A stretch of DNA of 64,000 nucleotides from Scytonema sp. UIC 10036 (GTDB taxonomy: Bacteria; Cyanobacteriota; Cyanobacteriia; Cyanobacteriales; Nostocaceae). The notes below the pieces were generated by a model. The model ran no database searches, was not told the origin of the DNA, and saw only the letters and a list, made by a program, of their open reading frames with translations. The number at the start of each line of letters is the position of its first letter. Positions within the stretch are counted from its first letter, which is position 1. Of this stretch, positions 55,252 to 63,725 are shown in pieces. The DNA is taken from contig NZ_WJFC01000035.1 in assembly GCF_009725235.1 (NCBI RefSeq), positions 1-64,000 on the forward strand, read 5' to 3'. Made by a program: the position numbers and the translations under genes.

Positions 55252-55357
55252 TTCAGGAACCGCAGATGAACGCTGACGAACGCAGATAGAGAACCGCTAG
55301 ATTCCAACAATTTCTGAGGGAACAATGATGACTCAAATTGAAGCATTTAAGGGGTAA
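55252..55357 (+). pseudogene. Start of a lost gene (ten codons)
   Basis: A clear GAGGG site precedes ATG 55325, but the frame MMTQIEAFKG ends at 55357 within the tail of the convergent cupin gene. It looks like the first codons of a fourth operon gene whose remainder has been replaced. The preceding GAACCGCAGATGAACGCTGA is a common intergenic repeat. Confidence 0.35.
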
Positions 55358-55757
55358 TCCGTTCGGTTTTGCACGGAAGCGGGGATTGAACCACTACTAC
55401 AAGCATTTGCTCGGTTCCTGTATTTCTGATTTCGTGACGCACGGCTTCAGGAACGTGAACCGAGACTCCAGGTTGTACGGAGGCTACTTCATCTCCGATA
55501 ACAACTTCTCCTGTACCTTGAACGAAGTAGCAAATCTCACTAGTTTGAGGATGCTGGTGTAAAGGATTGATTTGTCCTGGCTCAAGACAATACATACCAA
55601 ATTGCAGCGTTTCTGTGTTGAAAATTGGTCGTTTCACATATGCTTCGGGATTAAATTGAATGACTTCTTCAAGTGTTTTGATATGTCCTTGGTTTAATCT
55701 CTTATTTGTTTTTGCTGACGTTTTTGTTGTGGTTACAGCCTGATTTTCAGATGTCAT
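55347..55757 (-). CDS. Single-domain cupin protein
   Basis: 136 residues with one cupin fold: motif 1 LHQHPQTSEICYFVQGTG (His, His, Glu) and motif 2 PGVSVHVPEAVRHEIRNTG with the late metal His. The first ~35 residues are a polar extension. A small metal-dependent dioxygenase, isomerase or sensor is possible; nothing in the sequence sets the substrate. It overlaps the end of the ten-codon remnant on the other strand and follows the SBP56 gene by about 50 bp on the same strand, so the two probably form one operon. Confidence 0.85.
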   Translation of the reverse strand: MTSENQAVTTTKTSAKTNKRLNQGHIKTLEEVIQFNPEAYVKRPIFNTETLQFGMYCLEPGQINPLHQHPQTSEICYFVQGTGEVVIGDEVASVQPGVSVHVPEAVRHEIRNTGTEQMLVVVVQSPLPCKTERITP

Positions 55758-55806
55758 ATTTCCTCTTTTATCGCTTTAAGTATTTGTAGACTTATGAAAC
55801 TCTTTT

Positions 55807-57159
55807 TCAAACCCAAATATCGGAAGTACAATCGCCACCAGGATAACGCATCTCATGAGCGCGGGATGGACCTTGCGGTTCTTTGCTAAAGTCAACGTAA
55901 AAGTTCTCGTTGATTTTTAATCCTCCGTTTTCGGTGTCACAGTCAACCTGCAATAAGTATGAACCATCTTTGGATAAGTCAGGATAAAACTGATTGTCCC
56001 AGGTACTAAATAGGGAGTTGGTGACATACAGCCGTTTGCCATCAAGACTGAGTTGGAGCATCTGCGGTCCACCAGCTAGCTTTTTGCCCCGAACCTCACT
56101 ACTTTTACCGACTAAGCCACCGCACCAAACTTGACCTGTGAGTTTGGGTGCGAAAGGATCGGTGATGTCATATTGACGAATGTCTCCATGTAGCCAGTTG
56201 GAGAAGTAGACATAGCGATCGTCCATCGAAAGTAAGATATCGGTAATTAACGATGGTACGGGAATAGGCCACCCTTCCACTTCTTGTGATGGAATGTCAA
56301 TGACTTTTTTCACATCCCAATGACCGTTAGACTTGTGCCAGTGCCAAACGTTGCTACTCAGTGCTGCACCAACAAATCCGTGAGTGCTATCAGGGTTATG
56401 GTGAAACCGGACTTCTAAAGGAATTAATCCCTCCTCGCCCAAGTTAACACTTTGAATAATTTCGTGTTTAGACCAATCCCAAAAATGCAACTGCTGACCG
56501 TAATTTCCAGCCGTCACATCGTTAAGATCGAAGCCGGGATAAAACGTTTTGGGTGCGCCCCACTCACTGCTCACCATAACATTATGACGGGGCTGATACC
56601 AAAAGTCATAATTGAAGCGCATACCATCAGCTTTGTGTTCCCAGCGTCCAGCAATGTCAAAATTTTCATCCAACAACAGAAAACCACCAGGACCATTCCC
56701 CTCGCTGTTACCCAACATTGAAATCATGACGTGACTATCAGCCAGACAGTGTACGGTATGGGGGGCGGTGAGGTTAGTTTTTTCTTTGATTTGTTCGGGT
56801 TCAATGACTTTATGAAGTTTGGGCGCTTTGGCATCTGCTGTATCAACAATGTAAATTCTGCTAGAGCGTAAACCAGGAATCACTAAAAATCGTCGGGATT
56901 TACTAGTGTCGTCGTGACAAGAGCTACATGCATTCCACCCAAAATGGTGCAGTTCATCACCAATGTAAGGCATTGGTAGGCGATGGATAATTTGGGAGTA
57001 AGTTGGGGAATTAGGGTCAACGTCTATAGTTGCTAAATAATCTGGCTCTTGAATATTTGTACCTGTATAAAGTGCAATTGTATAGAGTATTTGTTCGCGA
57101 TCTGCTTTTATCGCTGCTTCTGGAGAAGCGTAACCCGGACCACAACAAGCATGAGCCAT
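55807..57159 (-). CDS. Selenium-binding protein SBP56 / methanethiol oxidase
   Basis: 450 residues. SBP56 signatures are [58 protein letters not shown], and [20 protein letters not shown] with RQYDI. The end [16 protein letters not shown] is the family C-terminus. In bacteria and man the family oxidises methanethiol to formaldehyde, hydrogen sulfide and hydrogen peroxide using a copper site held by histidines, which are present here ([13 protein letters not shown]). It fits the sulfur theme, as methanethiol oxidation releases usable sulfide. The cupin gene follows it closely. Confidence 0.93.
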   Translation of the reverse strand: MAHACCGPGYASPEAAIKADREQILYTIALYTGTNIQEPDYLATIDVDPNSPTYSQIIHRLPMPYIGDELHHFGWNACSSCHDDTSKSRRFLVIPGLRSSRIYIVDTADAKAPKLHKVIEPEQIKEKTNLTAPHTVHCLADSHVMISMLGNSEGNGPGGFLLLDENFDIAGRWEHKADGMRFNYDFWYQPRHNVMVSSEWGAPKTFYPGFDLNDVTAGNYGQQLHFWDWSKHEIIQSVNLGEEGLIPLEVRFHHNPDSTHGFVGAALSSNVWHWHKSNGHWDVKKVIDIPSQEVEGWPIPVPSLITDILLSMDDRYVYFSNWLHGDIRQYDITDPFAPKLTGQVWCGGLVGKSSEVRGKKLAGGPQMLQLSLDGKRLYVTNSLFSTWDNQFYPDLSKDGSYLLQVDCDTENGGLKINENFYVDFSKEPQGPSRAHEMRYPGGDCTSDIWV

Positions 57160-57187
57160 ATCTTTAGATCTCGAAGTACGTTAGTAA

Positions 57188-57413
57188 ACAAGCCTACTTA
57201 ATTAAAAGCACGGTAATATGATAGATATAAAGTATTATACAAGAGAAAATGTCAAAAATTCCAAACCACCACTAAAGATGACAAATACAGCAAGTAACTA
57301 AATCTTTAAATAAGCCTAGTTAATTAAAAGTACTGTAATTAGATAGATTTACAGTATTATGTAAGGAAAATGTAAAAAAATCCCAAACCACCACAAAGAT
57401 GACAAACACAGCA
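57188..57413. repeat. Tandem duplication of about 105 bp covering the leader and start codon of the DLH gene
   Basis: 57188-57293 and 57310-57413 are two copies of one segment (offset 121 bp), sharing CTTAATTAAAAG/GTTAATTAAAAG, AGATAGAT-A-AGTATTAT and CCAAACCACCAC. Both end with an AAAGATGACAAA start region. In the first copy the frame is MTNTASN and stop; the second is the true start at 57399. This may double the promoter, or be a small uORF. Confidence 0.8.
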
Positions 57414-58160
57414 ACAGACGCAGCAATTCGCACTTCTTATGTTAAAATTCCTAACGGCGGTTTGCAAATAGATGCTTACTTGGCGGAACCTTCAGGTGAA
57501 GGACGCTTCCCAGCAATAATCGTAGTTCAAGAAATTTTTGGCGTAAACATTCACATCCGAGAAGTGACAGAAAGGTTGGCTAAGGAGGGATATGTAGCGA
57601 TCGCACCTGCAATCTTTCAACGGACTGCTCCTGGCTTTGAAACTGGTTACACTCCCGAAGACATCCAGCTTAGTAGAAAATACAAAGAACAAACCACAGC
57701 AGGTGAGATATTAAGCGACATTCAAGCAACGATCGCAAAACTCAAAACTCTGCTAAATGTGAATGCTAATGCGATCGGCTCTATTGGTTTTTGTTTTGGA
57801 GGACATATTGTCTATTTAGCTGCAACACTACCTGAGATTAAAGCTACAGCTTCCTTCTACGGTGGTGGGATTACAAATTCCACTCCAGGCGGTGGTGCGC
57901 CTACCATCACTCGTACCCCAGATATCAAAGGAACTCTGTACGCCTTCTTTGGCACTCAAGACAAAGGCATTCCTCAAGAGCAAACAGAACAAATTGAAGC
58001 AGAGTTAACAAAGTATCAAATTCCTCATCAAATCTTCCGCTATCCTGCAGAGCACGGTTTTTTCTGTAACCATCGTAATAGTTACAATGCAGAGGCTACG
58101 GCTGATGCTTGGAGCAAAGTTAAGGAACTATTTCAAAAGGAACTTCAGACAGCAGCGTAG
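57399..58160 (+). CDS. Dienelactone hydrolase family protein
   Basis: 253 residues with the dienelactone hydrolase alpha/beta fold. The nucleophile elbow holds Cys, GSIGFCFGGHIVYLA, as in true dienelactone hydrolases (Cys rather than Ser). The family's FPAIIVVQEIFGVNIHIREV precedes it and the catalytic His is in YPAEHGFFCNHRNSYN. It would hydrolyse lactones or esters formed in aromatic catabolism. The next gene, an aldo/keto reductase, starts 35 bp later, and a VOC-like gene follows, making a three-gene catabolic operon. Confidence 0.92.
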   Translation: MTNTATDAAIRTSYVKIPNGGLQIDAYLAEPSGEGRFPAIIVVQEIFGVNIHIREVTERLAKEGYVAIAPAIFQRTAPGFETGYTPEDIQLSRKYKEQTTAGEILSDIQATIAKLKTLLNVNANAIGSIGFCFGGHIVYLAATLPEIKATASFYGGGITNSTPGGGAPTITRTPDIKGTLYAFFGTQDKGIPQEQTEQIEAELTKYQIPHQIFRYPAEHGFFCNHRNSYNAEATADAWSKVKELFQKELQTAA

Positions 58161-58194
58161 ATATCTTGCATTATAAGTTGATAAAGATAACCGC

Positions 58195-59175
58195 ATGAAA
58201 TACGTCAACCTTGGTAAAACTGGACTAAAAGTATCGCGCCTATCCTTAGGCACAATGACATATGGCTCCCGTAAATGGCGAGAATGGGTGCTCGAAGAAG
58301 AAGAAAGCCGCCCGTTTATCAAACTTGCCTTAGAGTTAGGGATTAATTTCTTTGATACTGCCGATGTTTATTCCTTGGGTGTGAGTGAAGAAATACTAGG
58401 GCGATCGCTCAAAGATTTTGCAAAAAGAGACCAAGTTATTATTGCTACCAAAGTTTATAACAGAGTAGGTGATGGTCCGAACGATCGCGGATTGTCCCGC
58501 AAACATATTTTTGACAGCATTGATGCGTCATTACAAAGGTTACAAACAGATTACGTAGATTTATACCAAATTCATCGTTGGGATAACGAGACGCCGATTG
58601 AGGAAACCCTAGAGGCACTGCATGATGTTGTTAAGTCGGGTAAAGCTCGTTACATTGGTGCTTCGAGTATGTACGCATGGCAATTTGCCAAAGCGCTTTA
58701 CCTAGCAGATAAACATGGTTGGACTCGCTTCGTCTCAATGCAGAACCACTACAACTTAGTTTATCGGGAAGAAGAACGGGAAGTGTTGCCTTTATCTCGC
58801 GCTGAGGGAATTGGAATTATTCCCTGGAGTCCTTTGGCGCGAGGTTTTCTGGCTGGAAATCGCACTCAACAAGATCGAGGTGAAACCATACGGGCGAAAG
58901 GTGACGACTTCGCTCACAGTCTCTACTATCAAGAGTCCGATTTTCAAATAGTCGATCGCGTTGTGGAATTGGCTCAAAAACGTGGCGTTAAACCAGCACA
59001 AATTGCTCTAGCTTGGTTGTTACACCAACCAGGAGTGACGGCTCCTATTATTGGTGCTACTAAGATAGAACATCTTAAAGAAGCTGTTGAGGCTATAGAC
59101 TTGGTGCTTTCTGAAGAAGAGCGAAAGTTTCTTGAAGAACTCTACAAACCCCATCCGATCTTAGGACATCGCTAA
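58195..59175 (+). CDS. Aldo/keto reductase
   Basis: 326 residues. The AKR tetrad is visible: Asp in FFDTADVYSLGVSEE (with Tyr), Lys in IIATKVY, and His in DLYQIHRWDNETP. The NADPH-binding end is IPWSPLARGFLAGNRTQQDR and PIIGATKIEHLKEAVEAID. It resembles the YajO/Gsp69-like group that reduces aldehydes and ketones. It overlaps no neighbour but is placed between the dienelactone hydrolase gene and the VOC-like gene in one direction with short spacers (34 bp each). Confidence 0.92.
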   Translation: MKYVNLGKTGLKVSRLSLGTMTYGSRKWREWVLEEEESRPFIKLALELGINFFDTADVYSLGVSEEILGRSLKDFAKRDQVIIATKVYNRVGDGPNDRGLSRKHIFDSIDASLQRLQTDYVDLYQIHRWDNETPIEETLEALHDVVKSGKARYIGASSMYAWQFAKALYLADKHGWTRFVSMQNHYNLVYREEEREVLPLSRAEGIGIIPWSPLARGFLAGNRTQQDRGETIRAKGDDFAHSLYYQESDFQIVDRVVELAQKRGVKPAQIALAWLLHQPGVTAPIIGATKIEHLKEAVEAIDLVLSEEERKFLEELYKPHPILGHR

Positions 59176-59208
59176 GCAGTACTTTTGACACTCATTGGCT
59201 TTTTCTAA

Positions 59209-60177
59209 ATGATTAGTGGAATTTTTGAAAATTGCATTGGCACAATAGATGCTACCACCACCCTTAAATATTGGGCTGAGTTTGGTTATCAACCAATTCA
59301 GCACGGACAATTTAGTGCAAACCAAGCAGAGGTACTGTATCAGCATTCAGCAGAATTAACTTCATGGCGACTGCAAAATGGCGATTCTGCAACACACGGA
59401 TTAGTCCGAGTTATGTTTTGGTCGCAACTACGTAACTCGGGTTTAGAGAAAACATTGCCGATGGTTGTGGGAAGTCGTTGGTTTGCTTCCCTCACGCAAG
59501 ATATTTACACTCTTGCTGATGCTTTTACTGATGACAACGCTAACGATGGTGATTGGATTTACACCGAGCCAGTCCGTGCTATTGAAGGTTTTGGCAATCA
59601 AGGGACGGGCTTGTACAATCGCTTTGCTGGTGTGCGAGAAATGTTCGTCATTGGTAGGGAAACACGGCAGGCTTTTTTTCAAAGATACAACTATACTCGT
59701 CCCGGCTATGGAGCGATCGCTGCTAGTTCTCCCTTAAAAGTCAGCGAAGGAACTCACTCCAGTTTAGTGAGTAATGACCATTATCTGACTTCTTTTTACA
59801 CAGAAGTTTTTGGACTTATACCGAGTGAAATTAATGGTAAGCGTTCGGGGTATCAAAATCCCTCAACACGGCAAACATTAATACTTGAAGAAGGGCAAGA
59901 GTTTTATCTATCGGCGTTTTCTTCCCCAAAAGACATTGCAGGCGTCCTGCAAATCTACACTCCCATTTACCCTACACCAGATCGGCGGGAATACTCCCAA
60001 CCAGGTTCCTTGGGTTTGAGCTTATTTACATATCGAGTTGAAAATATTCAAGACTTTCACCAACGTGTCTCTAATAGCAACGCCACTCATGTTACACCCA
60101 TTGTTAAGAACGAGTTTAACGAACCTTCATTTGGGTTAGTCGCACCTGATGGTTTCTACTGGGTGATTGTTGGTTAG
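59209..60177 (+). CDS. VOC-superfamily-like protein
   Basis: 322 residues. It opens with ISGIFENCIGTIDATTTLKY and WAEFGYQPIQHG, typical of glyoxalase/VOC proteins with paired beta-alpha-beta3 units. A second unit begins around SLVSNDHYLTSFYTEVFGLI, where HYLTSFYTEVFGL is the usual start of a VOC domain. The metal-ligand positions are not certain. Family members act as lyases, dioxygenases or epimerases; the reaction here is unknown. It is the last gene of the dienelactone hydrolase-aldo/keto reductase operon. Confidence 0.72.
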   Translation: MISGIFENCIGTIDATTTLKYWAEFGYQPIQHGQFSANQAEVLYQHSAELTSWRLQNGDSATHGLVRVMFWSQLRNSGLEKTLPMVVGSRWFASLTQDIYTLADAFTDDNANDGDWIYTEPVRAIEGFGNQGTGLYNRFAGVREMFVIGRETRQAFFQRYNYTRPGYGAIAASSPLKVSEGTHSSLVSNDHYLTSFYTEVFGLIPSEINGKRSGYQNPSTRQTLILEEGQEFYLSAFSSPKDIAGVLQIYTPIYPTPDRREYSQPGSLGLSLFTYRVENIQDFHQRVSNSNATHVTPIVKNEFNEPSFGLVAPDGFYWVIVG

Positions 60178-60917
60178 ATAGCCGTTATAGCTATTAAAAA
60201 CTCTCGATACAGACTCATACGCGATCGCTTGCTTTTTACTACTTTAAATGAATTGGCTGGGGATTTTCGTGCTGCATAGGAATGCTTTGTTAACCAAAGA
60301 CGAATACAACTGGTGGCGTGGGGGTGCGCGGTGAGCAAGTTTATCCGCACCAACCTTGTTAATCCCTGTCCTGTATGTGGGGATACTCGCGGGCGCTGCC
60401 GTCATCTGCCGAATAGCCCCGATACGGCTTATAATGGTTCGCTTATCGCTAACCCAAAACCGATTTTCTCCTTGCCCCAGGTCGGTCGGTACTGACCTTA
60501 GGTGGGCTTTCGTGGACTGCATTCCATCGGGTTCATTGCTTACTACCGATGTGTCCGGGGTGTTTAACCCTTTTACGTAGAGACTGGGTGGAAGGATACC
60601 CAGGAGGAGACGGCTCCTCAGTCAACCGCGCTACTGCGCCTCCGCAGAACTTTCACGTCGCGCAACGCCCTTTTTCTCATATTTTGGTGGCAGATTGCAA
60701 ATGCACCCGCTTTCCTAAAAATCGGCCTAGAGCGGGTTAGACCCTATTTGCAACAGCCCCAAGCCCCAGCATCAAAGCAGCAACACTCAAAATTATGGGT
60801 AACGGAAACTTTAAGCCGAACTCCCCTTGGCGGGGGAATTTCGGAAGGCTGAAACTATTGCTATGTGGTTCATAGCGCTAATTAAAGTCCAGGCTTCTCA
60901 ACTTTGCCTGGTTTGAT
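60178..60917 (+). other. GC-richer region with primase-like remnant, no intact gene
   Basis: From GTG 60331 the plus strand reads KFIRTNLVNPCPVCGDTRGR and CRH before the similarity ends; this is the zinc-finger start of the large DUF3854/primase-like proteins found on cyanobacterial plasmids and mobile DNA. Stops follow at 60493. The stretch at about 60500-60760 is richer in G+C than its surroundings and has several small inverted repeats (for instance GGAGGAGACGGCTCCTC at 60602-60618). No RNA gene could be named. Its right end is ordinary intergenic sequence. Confidence 0.4.
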
Positions 60918-62591
60918 TTAAACGCTGGCTTCTTCAAATAACCGATTCAGACTAGCGACGAACTCCTCTATCTGTGCCTTATCCATCTCGCGCCACCCAT
61001 CAAATCCCAGGAGGGATGTGACAGTTTGTTGCCTAACCGGATAAAATTCAGCGATCGTATGCGTTGATACCCAGAGTCGGACTTTTCCATCCATCGCAGG
61101 CTGTCCCGAAATAATAAACAGGCATTGAGAGGAATTTCTTCGCGCAGTACATAGCAAGTGAGCCGCAGGACTAATCATCAGGTTAGTAGGCCACGGATTC
61201 AGTGTAAGATGGTGTTTCTTGGCTGCTTGTATCACCATCTGAAATTCTTTGCCAATGCCACGAGCCTCAGCCATCGCCATGAGTGCTTCTACACTCAAGC
61301 GTTGATTTTTCAGACTGGTTGTCAATTGCGTTCCGTTTGAGGAAGCAACCCGATGCGTTATTGGGGATAGTTCAGACAACTGCTCTTGCAGGGGCACAGT
61401 TGTGCGATCGCTTTTAGCAGTTCTTTGCTGTAGCTCTGAGAGCTGGTTAAATGCCTCTGTTAATGAGATCATAGAAGCTTGCAACTGCTGAATTTGTTGC
61501 TCTAGCCCGGTGGGGTCAAACGGTGCTGGTATTGGCGGCAGTGCTGAAACCTGCTCTTGTAGTTGGGCGGTGCTTTGGCTTAAGTCTTCTATTTGCTGTA
61601 GCTCCGAGCGCTGGTTAAATGCCTCTGTCAATGAGATCATAGAAGCTTGCAACTGCTGAATTTGTTGCTCTAGCCCGGTGGGGTCAAACGGTGCTGGTAT
61701 TGGCGGCAGTGCTGAAACCTGCTCTTGTAGTTGGGCGGTGCTTTGGCTTAAGTCTTCTATTTGCTGTAGCTCCGAGCGCTGGTTAAATGCCTCTGTCAAT
61801 GAGATCATAGAAGCTTGCAACTGCTGAATTTGTTGCTCTAGCCCGGTGGGGTCAAACGGTGCTGGTATTGGCGGCAGTGCTGAAACCTGCTCTTGTAGTT
61901 GGGCGGTGCTTTGGCTTAAGTCTTCTATTTGCTGTAGCTCCGAGCGCTGGTTAAATGCCTCTGTCAATGAGATCATAGAAGCTTGCAACTGCTGAATTTG
62001 TTGCTCTAGCCCGGTGGGGTCAAACGGTGCTGGTATTGGCGGCAGTGCTGAAACCTGCTCTTGTAGTTGGGCGGTGCTTTGGCTTAAGTCTTCTATTTGC
62101 TGTAGCTCCGAGCGCTGGTTAAATGCCTCAGTTAATGAGCTCACACAAGCTTGCAACTGCTTAATTTTCTGGTTAAAGTCTTCGATTTCCTGCTTGGTGG
62201 CACTCTGGCTGGTAATCTGTTTTGTGTGGATAAGTGCTGTTTTCAGTTCCTCAATCTGTTGCTCCAGGTTAGTGGGGTCAAAGGGTGCTGGTATTGGGAC
62301 AGCAGACAGAGTTTCAACTGAGGTGCGTACCGATTGCATCTGTGCTGACAGTTGCCGATCTACGTGTGTGACGCGAGTGCCCATTTCAGACGAGACAGCA
62401 GTTATATTCTCCTGTAACGCCTGCTCAAATCGGCGTCGGTTGATCAGGCTCAGCGAGAGGGCTAAACTCAGGGGCGCAACCGCATAGATCAGCTGCTGGG
62501 AAAAAACTGCAAATACCGACCCAGCGACAGAACCCGCTACAGAGACAGTTTCTGTTATTTCCAACCCATTGCGGTTAGTGGAGTCTTTCAT
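60918..62591 (-). CDS. Membrane-anchored coiled-coil repeat protein, unknown function
   Basis: 557 residues. An N-terminal hydrophobic stretch (SVAGSVAGSVFAVFSQQLIY, followed by AVAPLSLALSLSLI) should anchor it. A charged helical part follows. Then comes a run of four nearly identical 56-residue units, each with LQQIEDLSQSTAQLQEQVSA, PPIPAPFDPTGLEQQI and ASMISLTEAFNQRSEL. Each PIPAPFDPT loop breaks a coiled coil. The last ~170 residues form a compact domain (ARGIGKEFQMVIQAAKKHHL; CLFIISGQPAMDGKVRLWVS; GFDGWREMDKAQIEEFVASL) that I cannot name. The end domain looks like a soluble alpha/beta unit. No neighbour explains its role. Confidence 0.72.
   Translation of the reverse strand: MKDSTNRNGLEITETVSVAGSVAGSVFAVFSQQLIYAVAPLSLALSLSLINRRRFEQALQENITAVSSEMGTRVTHVDRQLSAQMQSVRTSVETLSAVPIPAPFDPTNLEQQIEELKTALIHTKQITSQSATKQEIEDFNQKIKQLQACVSSLTEAFNQRSELQQIEDLSQSTAQLQEQVSALPPIPAPFDPTGLEQQIQQLQASMISLTEAFNQRSELQQIEDLSQSTAQLQEQVSALPPIPAPFDPTGLEQQIQQLQASMISLTEAFNQRSELQQIEDLSQSTAQLQEQVSALPPIPAPFDPTGLEQQIQQLQASMISLTEAFNQRSELQQIEDLSQSTAQLQEQVSALPPIPAPFDPTGLEQQIQQLQASMISLTEAFNQLSELQQRTAKSDRTTVPLQEQLSELSPITHRVASSNGTQLTTSLKNQRLSVEALMAMAEARGIGKEFQMVIQAAKKHHLTLNPWPTNLMISPAAHLLCTARRNSSQCLFIISGQPAMDGKVRLWVSTHTIAEFYPVRQQTVTSLLGFDGWREMDKAQIEEFVASLNRLFEEASV
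61433..62126. repeat. Four near-identical 168-bp tandem repeats inside the coiled-coil gene
   Basis: The sequence GCTCCGAGCGCTGGTTAAAT recurs with its surroundings at 61601, 61769, 61937 and 62105, exactly 168 bp apart, plus diverged units on both sides. Copies are nearly identical at DNA level, including third codon positions, so they arose recently or are kept alike by recombination. Copy number should vary between strains. Confidence 0.92.
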
Positions 62592-62763
62592 TCGCTACAC
62601 CCTTAGTGTTTTCTTTACCTATGAGAAAAAACTTAACATATCCGCAGTCCCAGAAGAGTTGCGGAGTTTTTATAGCAAAATTTTATCCATCTTATATAAT
62701 AGTGGCTTGTCTTGTGCTTGGGCAAGGACCTTTGTGTCAAAGCAAAGGTGAGTGTTTAAAAAG

Positions 62764-62878
62764 AATGATAATCGCCAACGGGGGGAGAGGAAGTGGTCGC
62801 CGACGGCGACCACTTCCTCTCTATACAATTTCAAACATAAAGATAAAGGTAGAGGCGGCTCCCTCTGTGATTATCATT
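62764..62878. mobile_element. Putative MITE with terminal inverted repeats and a perfect hairpin
   Basis: AATGATAATC (62764-62773) and GATTATCATT (62869-62878) are perfect inverted ends about 115 bp apart. Between them GAGAGGAAGTGGTCGCCG and its exact reverse complement form an 18-bp stem with a one-base loop (62785-62821). No reading frame is present. This layout is that of a small non-autonomous element; a regulatory hairpin is the alternative. Confidence 0.55.
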
Positions 62879-62984
62879 TTAATTTAAAGGGCTGGGTTAA
62901 TAGCTCTGTGAATAGTTATCAGGAATAACACGAATAATTTGAGATAAGTTAATAACAAGATAGTACTTAAGCTGATTTCATTTC

Positions 62985-63325
62985 TCCTTGTTACACTTTT
63001 GCCTCTTTATTCGCCGATCTGCGGGTTACCCTTAGAGGTGCAAGATATAAGCCTAGGTATAGTGAGTAGAGGAGAGTCATTTACCCAGTAAAGAGCGCTG
63101 TCTGTAGTCGCTTTATGAGTAACTTTAAAGGTGGCTGGGAGGGTAAAAACATCCCCTTCAGACCAAGCCAGTGGACCAAATTCCGTTTCTATAGAACCGC
63201 TTCCTTCGCTCGCATAAAATCATTGAGCAGTCGCATCCACCTCAGTTGAAATGGTTTCGCCTTTAGAGATTCGCACATAGCTAGCGCTGATATTAGGACT
63301 GGTAGCAGGACTTTGATTGCTAAGA
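62985..63325 (-). pseudogene. Broken cupin-domain gene
   Basis: The minus strand reads SPNISASYVRISKGETISTE with VDATAQ, an in-frame TGA, then FYASEGSGSIETEFGPLAWS with EGDVFTLPA and DSALYWVNDSPLL. After that the frame shifts and LGLYLAPLRVTRRSA follows. The ordering of strands and the EGDVFTLPA motif are those of a cupin domain from a larger protein. The nonsense codon, frameshift and lack of a start show that it is dead. Confidence 0.65.
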
Positions 63326-63386
63326 TGTTAAGAGAGATCGAAATATTTTAATTAGCTACATAGTTTTGCCTCAAGTTGATGGCTAT

Positions 63387-63725
63387 TCACTTATTCCTAG
63401 AATTAGGAATCTTAACACTATCATCTTTAATCAATTTGGTAAGAATATCTATCAATCCTTCAGCAGTATCTATTTCAATGCCTTCCAAGATACCAATAGC
63501 TACAGATATAGAGTTTGTATTCCTTGAGCATTTAGAAGTTATCTGAGAAATCATGTTTTCAGTTTCTAACATTGCTTTTGTAAGAGAAAGAGCTTTATAT
63601 TTAGATAAAATGATTACATAGTTAGCTAAAACGGCTCTAAGTAATTGTTTATTTTCAGTAGTTAAATACTCAAGCGTGTATCCGAATTTTTCACATAGTT
63701 GAGTAATTTGGTCAGTACTAGTCAT
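63387..63725 (-). CDS. Hypothetical protein
   Basis: 112 residues, mostly helical, starting MTSTDQITQLCEKFGYTLEY and ending IKDDSVKIPNSRNK. It is complete from ATG to stop with AT-rich upstream sequence. No signal peptide, membrane segment or known motif is seen. The middle NYVIILSKYKALSLTKAMLE could be a helical packing surface. I do not recognise the family. Confidence 0.5.
   Translation of the reverse strand: MTSTDQITQLCEKFGYTLEYLTTENKQLLRAVLANYVIILSKYKALSLTKAMLETENMISQITSKCSRNTNSISVAIGILEGIEIDTAEGLIDILTKLIKDDSVKIPNSRNK

Larger units (their letters stand above)
62592..63386. other. Gene-poor region with MITE-like element and broken cupin
   Basis: About 800 bp with no intact gene. It holds a putative MITE (62764-62878) and, further right, a cupin pseudogene (62985-63325). 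The first 170 bp are AT-rich and should hold the promoter of the coiled-coil gene. Confidence 0.5.

Noticed and set aside
60549..60740. 63-residue plus-strand frame in the GC-rich segment
   Set aside because: Low confidence, no start signal and no recognised motif; it may be a structured non-coding or transposon-end sequence.
61158..62487. Plus-strand frames over the repeat protein (including a 157-residue Cys/Ser-rich one)
   Set aside because: They are shadows of the coiled-coil gene, created by its codon pattern repeated in tandem.
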